Below are positions 1 to 4,707 of a DNA stretch of 6,895 nt, in pieces. The DNA comes from an uncultured bacterium. Its GTDB lineage: Bacteria > Verrucomicrobiota > Lentisphaeria > Oligosphaerales > Oligosphaeraceae. The notes below the pieces were generated by a model. It had not been told where the DNA came from. It saw only the letters and a list, made by a program, of their open reading frames with translations, and made no database searches. Numbering within the stretch: the stretch's first letter is position 1; the number at the start of each line of letters is the position of its first letter. Location of the stretch: the NCBI GenBank assembly GCA_902783355.1, contig CACZQQ010000234.1, forward strand, positions 1 through 6,895. Direction: 5' to 3'. A program made the position numbers and the translations under genes.

Positions 1-522
1 GTCCAGGGCGCGGTCGCCTTGGACATCGGCGCCTCCACCGGCGGCTTCACCGACGTCCTGCTGCAGGCGGGCGCCGCCAAAGTCTATGCGGTGGACGTCG
101 GCTACGGCCAGCTCCACGAGAGGCTGCGCAACGACGTCCGCGTCGTCAATCTGGAGCGCACGAACGCGCGGGACTTGACGGCGGAGACAATCCCGGAGCC
201 CATCGATTTGCTGGTGGGCGACGTCTCGTTCATTTCGCTGACGAAGGTGCTGCCGGCCTGCGCGCCGCTGCTGAAGGAGGGCGCATGGGTTTTCGTGCTG
301 GTCAAGCCGCAGTTCGAGGCGGGGCGCGAGGAGGTCGGCTCCGGCGGCGTCGTGCGCAGCGAGGAGGTGCGTCAGCGCTGCGTGGAGGCGGTCGTGGCCT
401 TCGCACGGCGTGAATTCGGCTGGACGCATCTGGGGACGCTGCCGTCGCCCATCTTGGGGCCGAACGGCAACCAGGAGTATGTGGCGGCCTTCCGGAAGGG
501 GGCAGGGGAGGGCGCGCCATGA
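1..522 (+). CDS. tlyA: TlyA-family rRNA 2'-O-methyltransferase, 3' part (5' end outside window)
   Basis: The reading frame is open from base 1, so the gene begins upstream. What is missing is the N-terminal S4 RNA-binding domain and the first catalytic Lys. The visible 173 residues are the FtsJ/RrmJ-like SAM-dependent methyltransferase domain. The SAM-binding loop LDIGASTGGFTD lies at residues 7-18 of the visible part, GDVSFISL carries the catalytic Asp (D74), LVKPQFE carries the Lys (K102), and NQEY carries the Glu (E159). Together these are three of the K-D-K-E tetrad of 2'-O-methyltransferases. GDVSFISL and the KPQFEAGREEVG stretch are characteristic of the TlyA branch, whose known members 2'-O-methylate 16S and/or 23S rRNA in the cytoplasm; some were named hemolysins. 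The stop overlaps the next start (ATGA, 519-522), so the two genes are probably translationally coupled. A TTG at 19 is internal to the conserved SAM loop and is not a real start. Confidence 0.93.
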   Translation, partial: VQGAVALDIGASTGGFTDVLLQAGAAKVYAVDVGYGQLHERLRNDVRVVNLERTNARDLTAETIPEPIDLLVGDVSFISLTKVLPACAPLLKEGAWVFVLVKPQFEAGREEVGSGGVVRSEEVRQRCVEAVVAFARREFGWTHLGTLPSPILGPNGNQEYVAAFRKGAGEGAP

Positions 523-1535
523 GCGAACTGCCCTTCACGCCGCTGGAGCGAGTCGTCGAGTGCGCCGTCCCTCGCGAGGAGGCCGGAAGCACCCTCCTGG
601 ACTATCTGTGCCGCCGCTTCGACTATCTGAAGGCGCCTCAGTGGCGGGAGCAGATCGACCTGGGCAATCTGGAGCTTGACGGCCGCAAGGCCGCCGCCGA
701 CGACGCGCTGCGCGGCGGAGAGAAGCTCTTCTTCCAGGCGCGCGACCTGCCGGAACAGGAGGTCAGTTGGGACATTCGGATTGTCTGCCGCACGCCCGAC
801 TATCTTGTCATCGACAAGCCCGCCAATCTGCCGTGCCATCCTGCAGGGCGCTTCTTCAACCATACGCTCTGGGCGTGGCTGAAGCAGCGCCTCGGCATGC
901 CCTCCATCCATTTTGTGAATCGCCTGGACAGGGAGACTTCTGGCATTGTCCTTGTCGCCTGCAACCCCGTCTTCGCCGCCACGGCCGCCAAATTCCTCCA
1001 TGCCCATGGCGACGAGGCCCGCAAGACCTACCGCGTCATGGTGCACGGCCGCGTCCCCCTGCGCCCCTTCTGCGCCGACGGGTGGATCGGCCTCGACCCC
1101 GCCGCCGCCGTCGCCAAGAAACGGCGCTTCATGCCTGTCTGCGACGACGGCGCCAGCGACGACATCCAGCTGCCCGACGACATGGACGCGCAGCCCTGCC
1201 GCACGGATTTCACGCCGCTGGGCTACTATCGCGCGCCGCTGCCCGCCACGGAGAAGTTCCTGCCGGACGACGGCGGCCCGTTCACGCTGCTGGAGGCGCG
1301 GCTCCACACGGGCCGCATCCACCAGATCCGCGCCACGCTCTGCTCATTAGGCTATCCTGTCGTGGGCGACAAGCTCTATGGTCTGGATGAAAGGATATTC
1401 CTGAAGTTCGCGGGCAGCACGCTGGAGGAAGAGGACTGGCGGCGGCTCGTCCTGCGCCACCAGGCCCTCCACGCCATGCGCCTTGAAATCCCCGCCATCG
1501 GCATCGACGCCGCCTGCCCGCCCCCCTGGCTGTGA
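519..1535 (+). CDS. RluA-family RNA pseudouridine synthase with S4 domain
   Basis: This 338-residue protein converts uridine to pseudouridine in RNA, most likely 23S rRNA as in RluC/RluD, though the exact site cannot be read from sequence. Residues ~20-80 fit an S4-type RNA-binding module. The catalytic core starts near YLVIDKPANLPCHP (95-108). The family's catalytic Asp is D137 in NRLDRETSG (134-142); most RluA proteins have His where N134 stands. The second conserved motif reads GRIHQIR (about 264-270), with Ile in place of the usual Thr, followed by GYPVVGDKLYG. An acidic, proline-rich insertion lies around residues 205-250 between the motifs. The start at 519 overlaps the methyltransferase stop as ATGA and has a purine-rich Shine-Dalgarno-like stretch (GGGGAGGG, 505-512), which supports it. 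Pairing with tlyA makes a small rRNA-modification operon. It could be a tRNA-acting RluA paralogue instead. The family call is secure, the target is not. Confidence 0.93.
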   Translation: MSELPFTPLERVVECAVPREEAGSTLLDYLCRRFDYLKAPQWREQIDLGNLELDGRKAAADDALRGGEKLFFQARDLPEQEVSWDIRIVCRTPDYLVIDKPANLPCHPAGRFFNHTLWAWLKQRLGMPSIHFVNRLDRETSGIVLVACNPVFAATAAKFLHAHGDEARKTYRVMVHGRVPLRPFCADGWIGLDPAAAVAKKRRFMPVCDDGASDDIQLPDDMDAQPCRTDFTPLGYYRAPLPATEKFLPDDGGPFTLLEARLHTGRIHQIRATLCSLGYPVVGDKLYGLDERIFLKFAGSTLEEEDWRRLVLRHQALHAMRLEIPAIGIDAACPPPWL

Positions 1536-1540
1536 GCCAC

Positions 1541-1555
1541 CGGCGGTTGCCGCCG
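1541..1555 (+). terminator. GC-only hairpin just after the rRNA-modification operon
   Basis: Six G:C pairs (CGGCGG with CCGCCG) close a 3-base loop, starting six bases after the pseudouridine synthase stop. No T-run follows, so it does not match a classic intrinsic terminator. It may act as a 3'-end stabiliser, or simply be the first stem of the structured region beyond it. Confidence 0.35.
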
Positions 1556-1650
1556 CAGCGGTTTCCTGCGCCGAAGCGGCGCGGGTCAGGTTGTGTGGCG
1601 CCCCCGGCTTCCGCGCCCGGGGCGGCTTCGCCCCCGTCTGGCAGTTCTGC

Positions 1651-1707
1651 CCGGCAGGCTGGAAAGCCCCGTGCCGGTCTTGTCCTGTGCCCGAGGCGAA
1701 AGCCTCG
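1651..1707 (+). ncRNA. Candidate structured RNA element with two GNRA-capped hairpins
   Basis: Hairpin A (1651-1677): CCGGCA pairs with TGCCGG and GGCT pairs with AGCC, with a 3-base bulge (CCG) on the 3' side and a GGAA tetraloop. Hairpin B (1692-1707): CGAGGC pairs with GCCTCG around a GAAA tetraloop. Both loops fit the GNRA consensus, which is frequent in structured RNAs and uncommon twice by chance in 57 bases. Further stems lie upstream. I do not recognise a known RNA class: it is not SRP, tmRNA or RNase P by their conserved motifs. It could equally be an interspersed repeat of the genome or the untranslated leader or trailer of a neighbour. Confidence 0.3.
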
Positions 1708-1836
1708 TGGGATTGCCGTGGAAAGTACTTCAAAAAACCGCCATTCGATTAGAAAACTCTCTGCCGGGAGCGTAATAAGGGCAAGCAACGATGAAAGCCT
1801 GCGTTTCAACCAACCCGTCAACGAGAGGAGTTTCCC

Positions 1837-2442
1837 ATGTCAATCATCGGTCGTGGATACGGTGCCTTCCAGAATCTGGTCGCCAAAATGGACAATGCGA
1901 TGTTCAACCACAACGGGAGCGCCGGGCCGCGCTACAAGCCGACCCGCCATGCGCTGCTGCTTCCCGCGCTCGCCGGACTGGCCACCGCTGCCTATCTGAT
2001 CTATCTCCAGTTCCAGGGCCGCAAGAACGACATGGCCGCGCTGCAGCCCTTGCTGGTCTGGCTGCCGTGTCTCGTGGGGTGCAATGTCCTCCTGACAATC
2101 GGCCATGTCTTCCGGCTGCCGACCTGGACGCGCAGGATCTTCTATCCCATCTTCATCGCGGTGGTCACGCTCGTCTTCTTCGCCTTCACGACATTCGTTT
2201 CAGTATGGCTCCTCTTCTTTGCCGCTATCTTCTTCTTCGTGCCGGTCATCTTCGGCGCGGCCTTCGGGTCGCATGGCAGCGGTTCCTCCGGCAGCGGCTC
2301 CTCCTACAGGGAGGAGGCCCATGTGGACGACGGCAGCATCTGGGGCAAGACCCTGACCCGTGAAGGCGGCTGCGGCGACTGGAGCGACGGCTGCGGCGGC
2401 GCCTACGAGGAGGTCGCCGGCGGCTTCCGAAAGAAGTATTAA
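1837..2442 (+). CDS. Small multi-pass membrane protein of unknown function
   Basis: I do not recognise this 201-residue protein. An N-terminal polar segment (1-37) is followed by hydrophobic stretches at ~39-58, ~69-92 and a long block at ~101-144 that could hold two membrane helices, giving three or four in all. A Gly/Ser linker (145-156, SHGSGSSGSGSS) leads to a soluble acidic and glycine-rich tail with two cysteines (C179, C186 in GGCGDWSDGCGG) and a basic end (FRKKY). It sits in the inner membrane by inference. The start is well supported by AGAGGAG at 1824-1830, six bases before the ATG. It appears to be monocistronic: 301 bases separate it from the upstream operon and a strong inverted repeat follows it. 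The cysteine pair could bind a metal or form a disulfide, which is speculation. Confidence 0.8.
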   Translation: MSIIGRGYGAFQNLVAKMDNAMFNHNGSAGPRYKPTRHALLLPALAGLATAAYLIYLQFQGRKNDMAALQPLLVWLPCLVGCNVLLTIGHVFRLPTWTRRIFYPIFIAVVTLVFFAFTTFVSVWLLFFAAIFFFVPVIFGAAFGSHGSGSSGSGSSYREEAHVDDGSIWGKTLTREGGCGDWSDGCGGAYEEVAGGFRKKY

Positions 2443-2458
2443 GCGCATGACTGCCATC

Positions 2459-2500
2459 CTATTGAGAACTTTTCGCAAAATCGCGCAAAGTTCTCAGTAG
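2459..2500 (+). terminator. Long inverted repeat after the membrane-protein gene
   Basis: Arms 2459-2472 and 2487-2500 (CTATTGAGAACTTT against AAAGTTCTCAGTAG) form 14 consecutive pairs with one T-G wobble around a 14-base loop. The repeat begins 17 bases after the stop and ends about 80 bases before the next start. It lacks a terminal T-run. It is most likely a transcription-ending or RNA-protecting stem. As a DNA palindrome it could also be an operator for the downstream deacetylase gene. Confidence 0.55.
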
Positions 2501-2566
2501 GGCGCGTCGGCGCGAGGAGAGGCTATAGTATGTTCCATGACGCGCGACGCGTCTTCCCCAAGCCAA

Positions 2567-2577
2567 CCTCCAGGAGG
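2567..2577 (+). promoter_or_regulatory. Shine-Dalgarno site of the deacetylase gene, in a perfect inverted repeat
   Basis: AGGAGG at 2572-2577, five bases before the ATG at 2582, is a near-ideal ribosome-binding site and decides that start. It is preceded directly by CCTCC (2567-2571), its exact complement, giving CCTCC-A-GGAGG. A one-base loop cannot close fully in RNA, but partial pairing, or pairing between transcripts, could mask the site. Confidence 0.7.
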
Positions 2578-2581
2578 ATCC

Positions 2582-3403
2582 ATGAACAGGAAATTAACGT
2601 ATCTTGTTTGTATTCTAGCAGTTATGGTAATAGCTTGCGGATGCCGCAAGGCGGCGCCACAGCCTGCCGAGGAGGCCGTTGCCCCTGCCGCGCCTGAGAC
2701 GGCGGCGACGCTGACGCAGGCGGGCGTCTGCCTGACCTTCGACGACCGCAACCTCGCCGACTGGGAGGCCATGCTGCCCGTCTTCGACAAATACGGCGCC
2801 CACGTCACCTTCTTCATCAACGGCGAGATCGGCCCTGCGGAGGCGGAGCGCCTCAAGGCAATCCAGACCCACGGCCACGCCATCGGCGCCCACGGCCTCC
2901 TGCACGCCAACTACAGGCAGTGCGTCAAGGAGAAGGGCATGACGCCGGAGGAGTATGCGCAGGCGGACTCCCTCGGCCAGCTGGAGGCCTTCAAGGCCCA
3001 CGGCGTCCCCGTCACCTCCTACGCCTGCCCCATGAGTTCGCGCGACGCGACGCTCGACGAGCTTCTCAAGCCGCACTTCCGCCACATCCGCAGCGGTGCC
3101 TTCCTCAGGGAGGGGCAGCGCCTGGCCGACAGGGACGACGTCTTCGTGCCCATTGCGGATGTCGCAAGCCATTTCTACTTCAACGGCAAAGGGATAGACA
3201 AGTATCCGGAGAATACGCAGGAGATGGTGGACGAGGCGCTGGAGCGCGCCGCCGCTCGTGGCGAACTCATCGTCTTCTATGCGCACCGCATCGCGCCCGA
3301 CCCCTGCAGCGGGCACCACATCGAGCCCGTCGAGGTGGAACGCATCCTGCAGAAGGGCCAGCAGCTCGGCCTGCGCTTCTACAGCTTCGACGAACTGCCC
3401 TGA
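2582..3403 (+). CDS. Lipoprotein with NodB/CE4-like polysaccharide deacetylase domain
   Basis: This 273-residue protein belongs to the polysaccharide deacetylase superfamily, whose members remove N- or O-acetyl groups from glycans using a divalent metal. The start at 2582 is chosen for its strong ribosome-binding site and because it begins a textbook lipoprotein signal: NRK, a hydrophobic core, then the lipobox V16-I17-A18-C19. An ATG at 2537 would bury that signal behind 15 residues. A Pro/Ala-rich linker (24-46) precedes the domain. TFDD (52-55) supplies the catalytic and metal Asp, and H104-G-L-L-H108 supplies the two metal His. The canonical RxPY motif is replaced by YACPMSSRD (147-155), and a late YAH (233-235) fits the last active-site motif. 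This pattern resembles the divergent deacetylases of Bacteroides-like gut bacteria. It probably acts on cell-wall or dietary glycan at the membrane face. The substrate is unknown. The gene converges with the regulator gene. Confidence 0.88.
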   Translation: MNRKLTYLVCILAVMVIACGCRKAAPQPAEEAVAPAAPETAATLTQAGVCLTFDDRNLADWEAMLPVFDKYGAHVTFFINGEIGPAEAERLKAIQTHGHAIGAHGLLHANYRQCVKEKGMTPEEYAQADSLGQLEAFKAHGVPVTSYACPMSSRDATLDELLKPHFRHIRSGAFLREGQRLADRDDVFVPIADVASHFYFNGKGIDKYPENTQEMVDEALERAAARGELIVFYAHRIAPDPCSGHHIEPVEVERILQKGQQLGLRFYSFDELP

Positions 3404-3426
3404 AACCGCGCGGGCGCCGTTTCAGG
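3399..3426. terminator. Bidirectional hairpin containing both convergent stop codons
   Basis: The arms CCTGAAAC (3399-3406) and GTTTCAGG (3419-3426) are perfect complements. After one C:C mismatch, GCG (3408-3410) pairs with CGC (3415-3417), leaving a CGGG loop. The TGA of the deacetylase (3401-3403) lies in one arm, and the TGA of the minus-strand regulator (3422-3424) lies in the other. It forms on both transcripts and is the only non-coding DNA between the two genes. On the minus-strand RNA no U-run follows, and on the plus-strand RNA GCCGCGG follows, so it is not a classical intrinsic terminator either way. Confidence 0.6.
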
Positions 3427-4441
3427 CCGCGGGCGGCGTGCGCAGGATGCACTTCAGCCGCCGCCGGAAGGGCGGCAGGCCGTCGCGTCCCGCCGTGCGC
3501 AGCCAGTTCTCGATCTCCAGCCGGAAGAGGTGGAAGGACTGCTCCATGACGGCGAGGCCCCGCCTGCCTTCCATGTTGGGGACGGGGTCGAAGCAGAGCA
3601 GATGGTAGTCGCGCCCCAGTTCCTTGCCGTATTTGGTGGCGCAGATGACGAAGGGGACGACGTATCCGAAATCCATGCAGAAGATGCTCTTCGGCGGGTC
3701 GGGGCGGTTGAAGATGGCGCGCGTCAGATTGTCGATTTCGGCGATGTAGTCTTGCGGATCGAGCTTGAAGATCAGTTCGGGACTGAGTTTGGCGTGGAGG
3801 GTGAAGCAAGTCTCGTAGAAGGCGATGACGCGCCCTGGCAGATAGGGGCGCAGGCGGTTCGGCGGCGGCGTGATGAAGGCGAGGTCGCGGCCGCCCTCGC
3901 TGAGGAGCCATGAAAGCCCCTCGACGAGGCTCTCCGCCGCGTCGGTCCAGATGCAGTCGAAGCCTGCGTAGTCGCGGTTGACGAGCAACTGCGGCGTGCC
4001 GAGCATCTGCAGATATTCCATGTGGCCGAGCATCGTCTCCGGCGGCATCATCCAGATGACCGCCTGGTTGGGCCGTGCCAGCAGGTCGGAGCGCTTGGAA
4101 ACCTGCCATTGGCCGATGTAGTCGACGGAGAGGAAGTCGTCTCCCAGATGCTGGGCAAGCATCGCGTGGTCGCTTTGGAGGAAGTTCGCGAACGGGTTGA
4201 TGACCAGGAGGTGCTCGATCCGCCACCCGCGCGGCGGCGTGCTGGCGAAGAGGCCGCTGCCCTGCCGCCCCGTGACATAGCCCTGCCGACGCAGCGATTC
4301 CACGGCGTGCACCACGGTCGTGCGCGAGCAGCCGAAGTGGCGCATGAGCGCCGTCTGGGAGGGCAGCCTCCCGCCGGGGCGGACTGCGCCCGAATGGATT
4401 CGCTCCAGTAGATATTCCGCAATCGCAAACTTCTTTTGCAT
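3422..4441 (-). CDS. GntR-type winged helix fused to LacI-type sugar-binding domain (AraR-like regulator)
   Basis: This 339-residue transcription factor reads from 4441 down to the TGA at 3424-3422. Residues 1-66 are a GntR-family winged helix: KKFAIAEYLLERIHSG, then PGGRLPSQTALMRHFGCSRTTVVHAVESL, then the wing GYVTGRQGSGLF. Residues ~75-330 resemble the periplasmic-binding-protein fold of LacI/GalR regulators, which senses sugars. The combination is the AraR architecture. The ATG at 4441 is chosen because the domain starts right there. Upstream in-frame starts (ATG at 4495 and 4621, TTG at 4639) would translate AT-rich promoter-like DNA into implausible sequence. No Shine-Dalgarno site precedes it; CTTTTTTCAAAAAAG lies immediately upstream instead. 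It is divergent from the pseudopilin-hydrolase pair and probably represses it until a glycan-derived sugar binds; that is inferred from position. Confidence 0.9.
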   Translation of the reverse strand: MQKKFAIAEYLLERIHSGAVRPGGRLPSQTALMRHFGCSRTTVVHAVESLRRQGYVTGRQGSGLFASTPPRGWRIEHLLVINPFANFLQSDHAMLAQHLGDDFLSVDYIGQWQVSKRSDLLARPNQAVIWMMPPETMLGHMEYLQMLGTPQLLVNRDYAGFDCIWTDAAESLVEGLSWLLSEGGRDLAFITPPPNRLRPYLPGRVIAFYETCFTLHAKLSPELIFKLDPQDYIAEIDNLTRAIFNRPDPPKSIFCMDFGYVVPFVICATKYGKELGRDYHLLCFDPVPNMEGRRGLAVMEQSFHLFRLEIENWLRTAGRDGLPPFRRRLKCILRTPPAA

Positions 4442-4442
4442 G

Positions 4443-4457
4443 CTTTTTTGAAAAAAG
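4443..4457. repeat. Perfect palindrome CTTTTTT-G-AAAAAAG beside the regulator start
   Basis: The 7-base arms are perfect, with a single central G, and the element ends one base upstream of the regulator's ATG on the minus strand. This is where a ribosome-binding site would normally be, and none is visible. It could be an operator for autoregulation, a bent A-tract, or an RNA stem in the initiation region. Confidence 0.4.
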
Positions 4458-4475
4458 AACAAGTGTATATGTTCT
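4456..4475. promoter_or_regulatory. Operator-like inverted repeat AGAACA-N8-TGTTCT
   Basis: Two perfect 6-base half-sites (AGAACA 4456-4461 and TGTTCT 4470-4475) are spaced by eight AT-rich bases, 15-34 bases upstream of the regulator start in the divergent region. Dimeric GntR/LacI-type regulators bind palindromes of this size, so it is a plausible site for the adjacent gene's product. Nothing in the sequence proves binding. Confidence 0.35.
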
Positions 4476-4512
4476 GAAGGAGCGTTTCTGTGCATAATAT
4501 ACTTGATTTTGC

Positions 4513-4584
4513 CCAAATTGCCTTTTATATAAATATAAGTATATAAGTTTCTTTCTTTTTGCCCCTTGTCATTTGGCAAATTTG
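4513..4584. repeat. Distant inverted repeat CCAAATTGCC ... GGCAAATTTG in the divergent promoter
   Basis: CCAAATTGCC (4513-4522) and GGCAAATTTG (4575-4584) are inverted copies differing by one T and a flanking base. The second copy holds the perfect 8-base palindrome CAAATTTG (4577-4584) and lies between the -35 and -10 of the pseudopilin promoter. A repressor bound there would block that promoter, and two copies could support a loop. This is inferred. Confidence 0.35.
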
Positions 4585-4593
4585 AGATAAAAT
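4566..4593 (+). promoter_or_regulatory. Sigma70-like promoter for the pseudopilin gene
   Basis: TTGTCA (4566-4571, five of six matches to TTGACA) and TAAAAT (4588-4593, five of six matches to TATAAT) are separated by 16 bases, in the AT-rich divergent region. Transcription would begin near 4600 and give a leader of roughly 105 bases before the ATG at 4708. This is the best promoter match I found in the window. Confidence 0.55.
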
Positions 4594-4641
4594 ATGCGCA
4601 ATGACACGCGGAAGCGGTCATAGTCCCCAAGGAAATCAATC

Positions 4642-4651
4642 GGGGGGGGGG
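4642..4651 (+). repeat. Run of ten G in the pseudopilin leader
   Basis: Ten consecutive G (4642-4651) lie between the predicted promoter and the ribosome-binding site, about 50 bases downstream of the -10 element. Such tracts slip during replication. Here a length change would alter the leader rather than the reading frame. It may also form tertiary G-rich structure, or be an assembly or sequencing uncertainty. Confidence 0.75.
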
Positions 4652-4694
4652 AAGGCGAGGGCCTTGTCCCAGCCTCCGATTAACAAGACAACCC

Positions 4695-4701
4695 AGAGGA
4701 G
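4695..4701 (+). promoter_or_regulatory. Ribosome-binding site of the pseudopilin gene
   Basis: AGAGGAG lies six bases before the ATG at 4708 and fixes the start. The same AGAGGAG at the same distance precedes the membrane-protein gene at 1837, while the regulator and the hydrolase lack one. Confidence 0.75.
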
Positions 4702-4707
4702 CCCAAC

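Larger units (their letters stand above)
1536..1836 (+). other. Gene-free stretch: structured GC-rich part plus leader of the next gene
   Basis: No convincing gene is present. Bases 1536-1720 are very GC-rich and form a string of short hairpins: 1541-1555 (CGGCGG/CCGCCG), 1597-1617 (GGCGC/GCGCC), 1619-1634 (GGGGCG/CGCCCC), 1640-1651 (GGCA/TGCC), 1651-1677 (a bulged stem capped by GGAA) and 1692-1707 (CGAGGC/GCCTCG capped by GAAA). From about 1720 to 1836 composition becomes AT-richer and reads as the 5' leader of the membrane-protein gene, with a weak possible -10 (TAATAA, 1773-1778) lacking a good -35. Small open frames here look like random low-complexity translations. Confidence 0.6.

Noticed and set aside
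372..1322. Long minus-strand open frame opposite the pseudouridine synthase
   Set aside because: The plus strand has an RluA-family protein with intact motifs and a coupled start. The antisense frame is low-complexity Ala/Arg/Gly-rich sequence, as expected opposite a GC-rich gene.
1581..1600. GGTCAGGT resembling part of SRP RNA
   Set aside because: The conserved GGAAG-AGCAGCC context of SRP RNA does not follow, so the match is chance.
1483..1999. Short plus-strand frames across the structured gap
   Set aside because: They are Pro/Ala/Arg-rich, run through hairpins, lack ribosome-binding sites and overlap the real gene ends.
2524..2529. TATAGT as a -10 box for the deacetylase gene
   Set aside because: The region 17 bases upstream is GGCGCG, nothing like a -35 element, so the promoter call is too weak.
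2537..2581. Upstream ATG for the deacetylase
   Set aside because: It would place 15 residues before a good lipoprotein signal and has no ribosome-binding site, while the ATG at 2582 has AGGAGG.
2615..3319. Minus-strand open frame opposite the deacetylase
   Set aside because: The deacetylase motifs TFDD and HGLLH on the plus strand fix the coding strand. The antisense frame is compositional.
3267..4226. Alternative minus-strand frame inside the regulator gene
   Set aside because: It is Arg/Pro/Ala-rich and out of frame with the clear GntR-LacI protein.
4442..4639. N-terminal extension of the regulator to an upstream TTG or ATG
   Set aside because: The added 66 residues derive from AT-rich promoter-like DNA and precede a winged helix that already starts at the ATG at 4441.
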